The position numbers were made by a program, and so were the translations under genes. A DNA stretch of 64,000 nt from CAZEMR01 sp964513465 (GTDB taxonomy: Bacteria > Bacteroidota > Ignavibacteria > Kapaibacteriales > UBA2268). The stretch spans positions 62,001 through 126,000 of the forward strand of contig CAZEMR010000001.1 of assembly GCA_964513465.1 (NCBI GenBank), in the 5' to 3' direction. The notes under the pieces were generated by a model. It saw only the letters and a list, made by a program, of their open reading frames with translations. It was not told where the DNA came from and made no database searches. This document shows, piece by piece, positions 18,601 through 26,105 of this stretch. Position 1 is the stretch's first letter; the number at the start of each line of letters is the position of its first letter.

Positions 18601-20032
18601 TCACGAAATCCGTACTCCTCTGAATTCGATCATTGGATTTGCACAGCTATTGGGAGATAATCTTTCCGACCGCAAAATGCTCGGCTATGCCAATGCCATA
18701 TCCTCCAGCGGCAAAAATCTGTTCGATCTGATCAACGATATTCTGGATATCGCCAAGATCGAAGCCGGAAGGATCGCGCTTAATTACGAAAGCTTTAACG
18801 TCAAAAAAATATTTAACGAGATTAAATATATATTTTCAAGAAAATCTGTAGAAAAAGGGCTCGATTTCCGGATGAGTTTTTCCGACAATATGCCGGACGA
18901 AATCATATTCGACAAAATCCGCCTGCGCCAGATTTTATTCAATCTGGTCGGAAATGCAGTGAAATTCACAGAAGACGGCTATGTGCAGTTAAATATTAAT
19001 GCGCGAACTGCCCAACAGCCTGATAAAATGAATATAAAAATCGAAGTGGAGGACACCGGCCCTGGCATCAAACCAGAACACCGCGAAGAAATATTCAAAG
19101 CATTCCGCCAGCAGCAATGCTCCCATACGAAAAAATACGGCGGCACCGGCCTGGGGCTGGCTATCAGTAAGCGCCTTGTCGAAATGCTGAACGGATTGCT
19201 TAAGCTCGAATCCGAACCCGGCAGCGGCAGCCGTTTCATAGTTGAGTTCAGTAATATTTCCCTTCCCGAGGCCGGATATACGCCAGAGGAAAGTGTAGCC
19301 AATATCCGGGAAGATATAATATTCAGCCCTGCAACTATTCTTGTGGCTGACGATCTCGATCTGAATCGAATCCTGATTAATGATTATCTGCAGGATTCGT
19401 CTTTGAAAATTCTTGAAGCGCGAAATGGTAAAGAGGCTATAGAATTAGCCGAGAATTATGTTCCGGACCTGATAATTATGGATCTGAAAATGCCCGAAAT
19501 CGACGGATATGAGGCAGCCACGCGAATAAAAGAAACAGCGCAGACCGCTCATATTCCAATAATCGCGCTTTCGGCTTCACGGCTGCGCGAAGACCAGGTG
19601 GATATTAAATCATTCGGATTTGATGGATATTTGCCCAAACCTTTGAATAAAGAAGCACTTATGGCTATTCTGGCGCAATATCTCGAGCCAGCCGAAATAG
19701 CTGATGGAGAATCAGAAAAGCAATCCGGCCACGATTATCTGGATTCATTGCTGAATATGGACGAACCACAAAAACATCGTGTAGAAGAAATTTTGCCAAT
19801 GCTCGATACCGAAATTCGTATAAAATGGGAAAATGTTTCAGCAAGCGGAATTATTCGCGATATTCAGAATTTCGGAGAGGAAATCCGCGAAATCGGGATG
19901 CAGTATGATATTAAAATTTTGATAGATTACGGAACAACACTGGCCTCGCAGGCCGAAAATTTTGAATTCGACAGATTCCCCAAAACATTAAAAGAATTTG
20001 AGAAAATTATTATTAGAATGCAAAATATATGA
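15617..20032 (+). CDS. Soluble hybrid histidine kinase: pseudo-receiver, PAS/GAF sensors, HisKA, HATPase, REC, HPt-like tail
   Basis: 1471 residues if TTG at 15617 is used; this places the start 16 bases after the previous stop. The frame is open from 15524, so an overlapping start (for example TTG 15575) is possible. The first ~120 residues resemble a receiver fold (ESGARDVFILPLN) without an obvious acceptor Asp. Then follow a PAS, two GAF-like regions (FQSAFGLLMQQNYHDYSELF onward and ILDCDRAFYW onward), three PAS domains, HisKA with H996 in MSHEIRTPLN, HATPase with VGNAVKFTE, DTGPGI and GGTGLGLAI, a receiver with D1289 in IMDLKMP, and a helical tail clearly related to that of the preceding kinase. 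Soluble. Probably arose together with its neighbour by tandem duplication and divergence of the sensor half. Confidence 0.87.
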   Translation: MENNIIYKLINFPEDAQKQLIPLIESHGGDVRLYSSADPAVGEGDISWPVLFYAGNTGDLSRGLSELNNSIPKDKFFVFTKNMSAGLISTAFESGARDVFILPLNHSQIINNLIKRVKDEIFNRPDGTIDRYRNIVRAIPDMMFRISADGRLLDYEAGEGKTTLIPRDGIIGSNISALPLNAGQINSVMNAIRNAILFDRMQKVEYDVDIDGRRFYFEARIVKSGENETLAIVRDITANKRLDVRQQRELRRFKKFQSAFGLLMQQNYHDYSELFDSIISITAEALEADRVGLWILDDTAGLIYKKVYIYNAELLTESPFGEEDIVPFINKLNKKRTTDYYNVANNPEFADYSNFLKEKNIKSFMLSPIRKSAQSSGLLMAASASSDRSWNYTEKEFAGSIADRISLELESGARRKAQESIADSVIKSVQYKNTIAELSTAKYEDFDEARKIIIIQAALILDCDRAFYWDLKVDSEKLICKKIYDNTNLPDCESLGPSLDFSEISSYFESEKIYIPESPEDPLYKAFPDHLSGGTRSCVHTAVRSGNKLQGVISFIRVESAAEWTTQDLNFASSIADLITIEREAEINRRSKAALSESEKRFRSFVESSGIIVFTMSPDGEITFVSPNISRILGYEPCTLAGSDFYTYIHPDDLDDCYNHIEKITEKDAKVQNDIRIRLKDAQDKWKWHRISISRIENHGQDYQLFGIANDISERVAAEQKIIESQQMLSTIFSTVKVGVLLTDKNGRIAEANNEMINLTGYSYSELIDKELFDFFANINISAAKKYYQRILNKGFAGHDNSSIRRKDGEIRRVSITYGSVLRKSGERYVVAAMNDITETVRYAEDLKFSNALLKTQRDTSPFGIMVVNKDGKIVSINEKLVEMFNLPGSVEEDYQKANQYVAEMVAEGNQLINIQEYASQRRTDIISNEFRLKDGRIFQRYVAPMIGNDGKYYGGVIYLNDITEQKRNEQELMQAKENAETADRVKTEFLTNMSHEIRTPLNSIIGFAQLLGDNLSDRKMLGYANAISSSGKNLFDLINDILDIAKIEAGRIALNYESFNVKKIFNEIKYIFSRKSVEKGLDFRMSFSDNMPDEIIFDKIRLRQILFNLVGNAVKFTEDGYVQLNINARTAQQPDKMNIKIEVEDTGPGIKPEHREEIFKAFRQQQCSHTKKYGGTGLGLAISKRLVEMLNGLLKLESEPGSGSRFIVEFSNISLPEAGYTPEESVANIREDIIFSPATILVADDLDLNRILINDYLQDSSLKILEARNGKEAIELAENYVPDLIIMDLKMPEIDGYEAATRIKETAQTAHIPIIALSASRLREDQVDIKSFGFDGYLPKPLNKEALMAILAQYLEPAEIADGESEKQSGHDYLDSLLNMDEPQKHRVEEILPMLDTEIRIKWENVSASGIIRDIQNFGEEIREIGMQYDIKILIDYGTTLASQAENFEFDRFPKTLKEFEKIIIRMQNI

Positions 20033-20057
20033 ATGTGAAATATTATTTTTCGGAAAA

Positions 20058-21227
20058 ATGATGAACGATGTATTGAACGAAAAAATCAGCGAAAAAAGTC
20101 CCCTGATATTAATCGTCGACGATATCCCCAAAAACCTCCAGGTGCTGAGCAATATCCTGAATTCCCGGGGCTATCAGATTTCATTTGCATCCAATGGCAA
20201 GCAGGCGCTCTCGGTGGTATCGACTACTTTGCCGGATTTGATACTGCTCGATATAATGATGCCCGAGATGGATGGCTATGAAGTATGTCGCCGACTGAAG
20301 GAAGACGAGCGCACGCGGGATATCCCCATAATTTTTCTCACTGGCAAAGCCGAAACCGAGGATATAATCAAAGGCTTCAAGCTGGGTGCGGTGGACTATG
20401 TAACTAAACCTTTCAATTCCATAGAGTTGCTTAGCAGAGTCAAAACCCACATCGAGCTGAAATTATCCAAAGACGCACTTATCGAATATAATCGCCAGCT
20501 TTCCGAAGCAGAGGTCGAACTGCGCCAGCTAAACGCAAGCAAAGATAAGTTTTTCTCGATTGTGGCCCACGATATGCGCGGCCCCTTCAGCGGATTTTTA
20601 GGACTCACCGAGCTGCTTTCCGCAGAATATGACAACCTGGAAAAAGATGAAATAATGCAAATTGGCGAAAGCATGAACAATGCCGCGCGCCGATTGTTCA
20701 GCTTTCTGGAGAATTTGCTCGAGTGGTCCCGCTCCCAGATGGGACATTTGACATATACTCCGCTGAAGTTTGATCTGTATGATGTAATTGATAAAAATAT
20801 CAAGCTGCTCAGCGCAACTGCCGCGGAAAAAGATATCGATCTCATCAGCAAAATCGATCGCAATACTTATATATACGCCGATTCGAATATGTTGAATACG
20901 GTTATTCGCAACCTGCTTTCAAATGCTCTGAAATTTACAAACCCCGGCGGAAATGTTGTTGTCTTCGCAGATAACAATAGCGATGATTTGATGCTCGTAT
21001 CGGTAACCGATAATGGAATTGGGATGAGCGAGGAAGTTCGCGAAAAGATATTTAAAATCGAGGAGAAATATTCCACTCCCGGCACCAAAAACGAACAGGG
21101 GACAGGTCTCGGGTTGATCCTCTGCAAGGAATTAGTCGAAACAAACGGCGGCGAAATCTATGTGGAAAGCGAACCGGATAAGGGTACGACATTCAGCTTT
21201 ACGGTGCCCTCCGGCGTTAATCATTAA
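20058..21227 (+). CDS. Response regulator-histidine kinase fusion (REC-HisKA-HATPase)
   Basis: 389 residues from the ATG pair at 20058/20061, 25 bases after the previous gene; the frame stays open upstream to 19998. An N-terminal receiver has D65 in LLDIMMPEMDGYEV and the Lys in VTKPFN. A short coiled coil leads to HisKA with H171 in VAHDMRGPF, then HATPase with NLLSNALKFT, TDNGIGMS and GTGLGLILCKE. Its H-box and the phrase NLLEWSRSQMG place it in the same kinase subtype as the TPR kinase at 35632-37734. It has neither membrane segment nor DNA-binding domain. The position suggests it takes phosphate from the two upstream hybrid kinases through its receiver and thereby gates its own kinase, but this is inferred. 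Confidence 0.88.
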   Translation: MMNDVLNEKISEKSPLILIVDDIPKNLQVLSNILNSRGYQISFASNGKQALSVVSTTLPDLILLDIMMPEMDGYEVCRRLKEDERTRDIPIIFLTGKAETEDIIKGFKLGAVDYVTKPFNSIELLSRVKTHIELKLSKDALIEYNRQLSEAEVELRQLNASKDKFFSIVAHDMRGPFSGFLGLTELLSAEYDNLEKDEIMQIGESMNNAARRLFSFLENLLEWSRSQMGHLTYTPLKFDLYDVIDKNIKLLSATAAEKDIDLISKIDRNTYIYADSNMLNTVIRNLLSNALKFTNPGGNVVVFADNNSDDLMLVSVTDNGIGMSEEVREKIFKIEEKYSTPGTKNEQGTGLGLILCKELVETNGGEIYVESEPDKGTTFSFTVPSGVNH

Positions 21228-21229
21228 AT

Positions 21230-23602
21230 CTATAATTCGACGATGGTAACACCGTCGCCGCCCTCGACCAGTTCGCCGCTGCGATATTTTTCTACCGATG
21301 GATGCTGCGAGAGGAATTCCTGAATAGCCTTTCGCAGCGCTCCGGTGCCCTTGCCATGAATAATTGTCAGTGGCGAAATATTTGTCGTCAGCGCATCGTA
21401 TACGAATTCCTCGACAATTGCGATTGCCTCGTGCGCACGCATTCCGCGGACGTCGATACGCGAGCGTGCATCCAGTTTTGTAAAATCCGATGGCTTGGTT
21501 TGTGAAGCTTTTTGAGGTGCTTTTTCGGTTTTCTCGAGCTGCGCAAATGGCAGCCGGAATTTGAATCCGTTGAAGTCCACCTCGGCAGTCTCGTTTTTTT
21601 CGTCGATGCTAATGACAGTGCCGACAGACGGTGAATCCTCGAGCCGTACTTTATCTCCTTCATTGATTGCTGCAGGCGCTTTTTCGGCTTTTTCCTCTTT
21701 AGTGATTTGTCTTGCCCTTTCCTCAATATCGGATTTATGTCGGGCGTATTCCTCTTTAATTTCTGCGAACGAGCGCTTTTCTTCCTGAATTTCGCGGATT
21801 GTGTTTTCGATCAGCTTATTAGCGTCACGCACTATTTTTTCGGCGTCGAGTCGGGCTTTTTTTACAATCTCATCTTTTTTCTCGCGTATTTCATTCATCC
21901 GCTGATCGTATTGTTCTTTCATTTTAAGAGCTTTGCGGCGTTCTGTGCGGGCAGTTTCGCGTTCGCTTTCGGCTTCGGAAATATATTTCTGCAGCACGGA
22001 AATGCTTTCCTCGAGCTCTTTTTCGCGTGTGCCGAGGTATTTCTCAGCGCGTTGAAGCACCATTTTCGATAACCCCAGATTTTCGGCCAGGACGAATGCA
22101 TAGCTGTTGCCCGGAATTTTGGGCAGGAAAGTATAGGTCGGCTTAAGATTCTTTTCATCGAATTCCAGCGATGCGTTTTCGACCTCGTCGCGGTTGAGAG
22201 CATATGTCTTAAGCGAGGACTGGTGCGTGGTTGCCACAAAAAATGAGCGCATTTTTATAAATGTATCGAGTATCCCCGAGGCCAGCGCTGCGCCTTCCTG
22301 AGGATCAGTGCCCGAGCCGATTTCGTCAATTAGTATAAGCGATATGTCCGATAGGCTGGCAACGATTTTACGCATTTTGATAATCTGCGAGCTGAATGTG
22401 CTCAGATCGTTCTCAATCGACTGGTGATCGCCTATCGAAGAGAATATCATCCTGAAATTCGTCCTGCATTCGCCGAGAGGGAATATACCAGATAGCGCCA
22501 GCGCGATATTGAGGCCAATGCTCTTGAGCGCCACCGTCTTACCGCCGGCATTTGGGCCGGATATCAGATAGCCGCCCGTGGAATTGCCAAATTCGATCGA
22601 AAGCGGGAGCACGTTTTTCGCGCCTTTTGCATGAACCAACAGGGGATGGCGGATGTCTTTCAGATAAATCTCATTATTGTCCCATATCTCAGGTTTGACG
22701 CCGCCCATTTTCAAAGCATATTTAGCCTTGGCCGAGATTGCGTCAATATGGCCGATGATGTCGAGACTGCTAAGGAATTGACGCGCTTCGTGTCCGAGCT
22801 CGTCGGTAAGCTGGGAGAGGATTTTGTGCACCTCGCGCTTTTCCTCGTTCATCAAAAGCGAAATTTCGTTGTTCATTTCGATAATTTCCGAAGGCTCGAG
22901 GAATACCGTCTGGCCAGTCTGAGACATTCCGTGAATAATACCGGGGATATGCCTTTTATGCTCGGATTTGACAGGCAATACGAATCGCTCTTCGCGTAAA
23001 GTATAGAAATCCTCCTGCACCATATCTTCTTCTACGACGCGGCGGAGAATTTTCTTCAGCCGGTCGCGCAGGCGGTTGGATTTCTCGAATATCGAGCGCC
23101 GGATGCGCTGGAGTTCGCGTGTAGCGCTGTCGCGTACGGTTCCCTCGTCGTCTATCGCCTCGTCGATATGCTTTTCGAGAAGACGGTTGTTGTGCAATGC
23201 TGAAGTTTCTTCGGCCAGCGCGGGAGTCTTTTCCTCGCGATTTGCAAAATACTGCTTCATTACGCGTGAAAGCCGCACCACATCGCGCACTGCAAGTAAT
23301 TCCGTCGGGGCGAGTACGGCTTTTTCGACCAGCGATTTCTGCAATTGAGTGCGCACATCGGTCAGCCCCTCGAACGGCACCGGGTCGTCGCTGGTCATCA
23401 GGTGCACCATTTCGGCAATCAGGTCGTGTTCGCGCCTTAGCCAGTATAGATCATCCATCGGCCTGGATTCCAGTATGCGCTCGTAGCCGAGCTCGGAATA
23501 GCAATTGCGGCGTACATGCTCCAGCACCTGGTGATATTCCAGTTCGTCGAGAGTTTCCTCGATAAGTTCGATTTCTTCGCGATTCGGTTCGTATTCCTGC
23601 AT
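21230..23602 (-). CDS. mutS2: Endonuclease MutS2
   Basis: 790 residues, the normal MutS2 length. MutS2 binds branched DNA or stalled ribosomes, depending on species, to limit homologous recombination or rescue collided ribosomes. The ATPase core is intact: Walker A SGPNAGGKT (about 346-355) and Walker B LILIDEIGSGTDPQEG (about 420-435). A long coiled coil follows (about 510-630), then a KOW-like segment, and a C-terminal Smr nuclease domain (DVRGMRAHEA, IHGKGTGALR). It lies 4 bases downstream of a YqeY-like gene, likely the same transcript. Its stop is 2 bases from the convergent kinase gene with no hairpin between. Confidence 0.95.
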   Translation of the reverse strand: MQEYEPNREEIELIEETLDELEYHQVLEHVRRNCYSELGYERILESRPMDDLYWLRREHDLIAEMVHLMTSDDPVPFEGLTDVRTQLQKSLVEKAVLAPTELLAVRDVVRLSRVMKQYFANREEKTPALAEETSALHNNRLLEKHIDEAIDDEGTVRDSATRELQRIRRSIFEKSNRLRDRLKKILRRVVEEDMVQEDFYTLREERFVLPVKSEHKRHIPGIIHGMSQTGQTVFLEPSEIIEMNNEISLLMNEEKREVHKILSQLTDELGHEARQFLSSLDIIGHIDAISAKAKYALKMGGVKPEIWDNNEIYLKDIRHPLLVHAKGAKNVLPLSIEFGNSTGGYLISGPNAGGKTVALKSIGLNIALALSGIFPLGECRTNFRMIFSSIGDHQSIENDLSTFSSQIIKMRKIVASLSDISLILIDEIGSGTDPQEGAALASGILDTFIKMRSFFVATTHQSSLKTYALNRDEVENASLEFDEKNLKPTYTFLPKIPGNSYAFVLAENLGLSKMVLQRAEKYLGTREKELEESISVLQKYISEAESERETARTERRKALKMKEQYDQRMNEIREKKDEIVKKARLDAEKIVRDANKLIENTIREIQEEKRSFAEIKEEYARHKSDIEERARQITKEEKAEKAPAAINEGDKVRLEDSPSVGTVISIDEKNETAEVDFNGFKFRLPFAQLEKTEKAPQKASQTKPSDFTKLDARSRIDVRGMRAHEAIAIVEEFVYDALTTNISPLTIIHGKGTGALRKAIQEFLSQHPSVEKYRSGELVEGGDGVTIVEL

Positions 23603-23606
23603 AAAA

Positions 23607-24056
23607 TTATATCGTTAGCATATTTCTGACAATCTGATTTACGAATCTGCCATCGGCGCGGCCTTTGACTTCGCTCATGACCACCTGCATTACTTTACCG
23701 AGGTCTTTGATGTCCTTCGCGCCGGTTTTGGCAATGGAGTCAGAGACGATTTTCTCGAGTTCTTCTTTTGGCATTTCCTCCGGCATAAATTCGCGGATAA
23801 CCTTCAGCTCGGACTGTTCGCGTTGGGCAAGGTCGTCGCGGCCGCCTTTCTGGTAAAGCTCGATCGCGTCCTGACGGCGTTTTACATGGGTTTTCAGAAG
23901 CGCCAGTTCGTCTTCTTCTTCCATCTCTTTCGGGACGCCGCTTTTCTTGAATTCGATGATTCCTGCGCGGATGGAGCGAATTGTGTCTATCCGCATTTTA
24001 TCGCCGGATTTCATAGCGGCTTTAAGTTCTTCACTGATTTTTTGTTCGAGTGACAT
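23607..24056 (-). CDS. GatB/YqeY domain-containing protein
   Basis: 149 residues, typical for the YqeY family, whose fold equals the tail domain of GatB in the tRNA-dependent amidotransferase and is thought to bind tRNA. Recognisable features: MSLEQKISEELKAAMKSGDKMRIDTIR at the N-terminus (amphipathic, basic), QREQSELKVIREFMPEEM in the middle and VMSEVKGRADGRFVNQIVRN at the end. GAGGAAA precedes the ATG. It is directly upstream of mutS2. The precise cellular role of this family is not established. Confidence 0.92.
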   Translation of the reverse strand: MSLEQKISEELKAAMKSGDKMRIDTIRSIRAGIIEFKKSGVPKEMEEEDELALLKTHVKRRQDAIELYQKGGRDDLAQREQSELKVIREFMPEEMPKEELEKIVSDSIAKTGAKDIKDLGKVMQVVMSEVKGRADGRFVNQIVRNMLTI

Positions 24057-24104
24057 AGCTTTTTCCTCTGAATTATTGAAGTTATAAATATTTATAATGT
24101 AATA

Positions 24105-25145
24105 TTATTTCTGCCTGCCGAGCGGCATCAAATACAGCGGTTCCTCGGGCCTGGTCATATTAATGACCGATTTCAGCGCCAAATCATTGAATGCGCCGAC
24201 TGCGCAAGTCCCCAGTCCAAGCGCTTCGGCCTGCAGATAAACATTCTCGGCGGAGTGCCCGATATCCATACAGACATATCGCTCCCGGCCGCGGTCGCCG
24301 TATTTGCCGGTGGTGCGCGAGAATATTGCTGAATAAACCAGAGTCGCCGGTGCGCGCTCGATCATTAGCTGGCCATTGCCCGCATTGCACAATTCCTTTC
24401 GAATATCGCCCGATTTGAGCAGACCCAGCTTATGATTGCGAGAATCGTATAAATATATTCCGGGTTCGAGCCCCTCGACCTCTCCGGCCACTAAATATAT
24501 ATCCAGGGGATAGAGCGCACCCGCCGACGGAGCAGTGCGAAGCCCTCCGCGAAGGAATTCAGGGCCGCTTTCTATTGGCTGGCTGATTCCGTATGCTGCC
24601 CATAGCACCTGGCCGATCTCGGCAATTGTCAACGGTTCCGCGGCATAGCTGCGGCGCGACCGGCGATCGGATATTGCCGATTCGACCGAGACTTTGCCTT
24701 CGAGCGCTGGCTCGGGCAGATCTATTGATTTAATAATTTTATGTTCCATCGGGAAGCTTTCTTCGAGTTTGCGGCGGTTTTCTGTGATAGTATTCATTAA
24801 TTTGGCCCAGTGCTCGTCGTCCCTGAGCGAGGCGAGGTCTTCGTCCTTGCGCAGCCAATCGGACTCCATAAAGCCATCATCGACGATTTTTTCGAGCAAT
24901 TCGAATGCGCGGTCACGGTTGCCCGCGAGCGCATGGGAGCATGTGGCATTGTATAGCGTGACCATTTTGGTATCGCCGGCAAGTATTGCGCTGTCGTATA
25001 GCTCTGAGGCTTGATTATAATTACCATTGCGGTATTCGTCGTTGGCCTTTTTGATATATTCGTCGGCGGACTGGCCATTTGCGAAAGCATGGTTTAATAA
25101 CACAACGAAAATGAATAGCACGAATTTTACTAATAAATTTGGCAT
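24105..25145 (-). CDS. Exported TPR plus SagB/ThcOx-type nitroreductase-fold protein
   Basis: 346 residues. A signal peptide (hydrophobic 5-20, then AFANGQS) is followed by a TPR-like helical region (about 28-120: YIKKANDEYRNGNYNQASELYDSA). The C-terminal ~210 residues are an FMN nitroreductase fold of the SagB type: ISDRRSRRSYAAEPLTIAEIGQVLWAAYG, TAPSAGALYPLDIYLVAGEVEGLEPGIY, DIGHSAENVYLQAEALGLGTCAVGAFND. SagB relatives include cytoplasmic FMN dehydrogenases of azoline-containing peptide pathways. No cyclodehydratase or precursor peptide gene is nearby, and this one appears exported, so a cofactor-dependent periplasmic oxidoreductase is more likely. Substrate unknown. Confidence 0.85.
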   Translation of the reverse strand: MPNLLVKFVLFIFVVLLNHAFANGQSADEYIKKANDEYRNGNYNQASELYDSAILAGDTKMVTLYNATCSHALAGNRDRAFELLEKIVDDGFMESDWLRKDEDLASLRDDEHWAKLMNTITENRRKLEESFPMEHKIIKSIDLPEPALEGKVSVESAISDRRSRRSYAAEPLTIAEIGQVLWAAYGISQPIESGPEFLRGGLRTAPSAGALYPLDIYLVAGEVEGLEPGIYLYDSRNHKLGLLKSGDIRKELCNAGNGQLMIERAPATLVYSAIFSRTTGKYGDRGRERYVCMDIGHSAENVYLQAEALGLGTCAVGAFNDLALKSVINMTRPEEPLYLMPLGRQK

Positions 25146-25342
25146 AATGATTACTCAGAATGATTGAAAAATATTCGAATAAGATGGCTCACAATATAAT
25201 AATTTGGCGCGAAAAATTCGCTGGTTTTGATTTTATTTATTCTCTTTGCCGAAAAGACAAGAATTTTTTTTAAATTTAGAATCTGTCAATTTTTTATAAA
25301 TAATTTGTTATATAAAATAATACCACAGGATTATATATATAA

Positions 25343-26074
25343 ATGCAGGAAATCGTATATCATAAGAATTATGAACTCGAAAGCAGCTACTGGTGGTTTG
25401 TAGCCAGAAATAAAATCATATATAAAATAATCAAAAATAAAACCGATCTCCGGGAAAACGAAATGATTCTCGATGCCGGATGCGGCACGGGAGGATTCAG
25501 CGAATTTATGAGCAGACATTTCCGTATGATCGGTCTCGATACATCATCTATTGCACTTGAATACGCCAAAAAGCGCGGGCTTGTGCATTTGTTCAATACC
25601 ACTCTCGGAGAATTTCCGAAGGAAGAATGGGCCATCCGCGCAATCACAATGCTCGACGTTCTTGAGCATATCGACGATGATCTCGAAGCAATGCGTCAGG
25701 CCTACGACTTGCTGCCACCTGGCGGCTGGCTGATAGCAACGGTGCCCGCATATATGTGGCTTTGGAGCCGACACGATGAAATGCACATGCACAAGCGGCG
25801 CTACAATTTGCGTGAATTTCGCGAAAAACTTCAGAATGCCGGATTCGATATCGAATATTCGTCGTATTTTAATACTCTGCTTTTTATACCGGCGGTGATT
25901 AAGAGGATGATGAATCGCGTGTTCAACCAGTCATCCGACCAGCCGGTAGACGAGGTGGCGCCCTGGCTGAATAAAGTTTTCACAGGCATTTTCGGCTTCG
26001 AATCCACAATTCTTCCGGCGTTGAAATTCCCGATGGGGCTTTCAATTATTTGCATAGCCAGAAAACCGAAATAA
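25343..26074 (+). CDS. Class I SAM-dependent methyltransferase
   Basis: 243 residues with a complete Rossmann-type methyltransferase core: motif I ILDAGCGTGGFSEF (42-55), acidic LDTS after beta-2, and ITMLDVLEHIDDDLEAM followed by LPPGGWLIATVPAYMW, the post-I and motif IV/V pattern of small-molecule/lipid/sugar methyltransferases. The N-terminus (HKNYELESSYWWFVARNKII) is common in methyltransferases found in cell-surface polysaccharide clusters. The C-terminus is amphipathic (PALKFPMGLSIICIARKPK). It is 31 bases upstream of a YfhO-type membrane protein gene and is probably co-transcribed with it. The acceptor is unknown. Confidence 0.88.
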   Translation: MQEIVYHKNYELESSYWWFVARNKIIYKIIKNKTDLRENEMILDAGCGTGGFSEFMSRHFRMIGLDTSSIALEYAKKRGLVHLFNTTLGEFPKEEWAIRAITMLDVLEHIDDDLEAMRQAYDLLPPGGWLIATVPAYMWLWSRHDEMHMHKRRYNLREFREKLQNAGFDIEYSSYFNTLLFIPAVIKRMMNRVFNQSSDQPVDEVAPWLNKVFTGIFGFESTILPALKFPMGLSIICIARKPK

Positions 26075-26105
26075 TTATTATTTCAATATAATTTTGAAAA
26101 ATTTT

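Noticed and set aside
24105..25145. A ribosomal peptide (azole) biosynthesis cluster around the SagB-like gene
   Set aside because: No cyclodehydratase, precursor peptide or transporter is adjacent; the protein appears exported.
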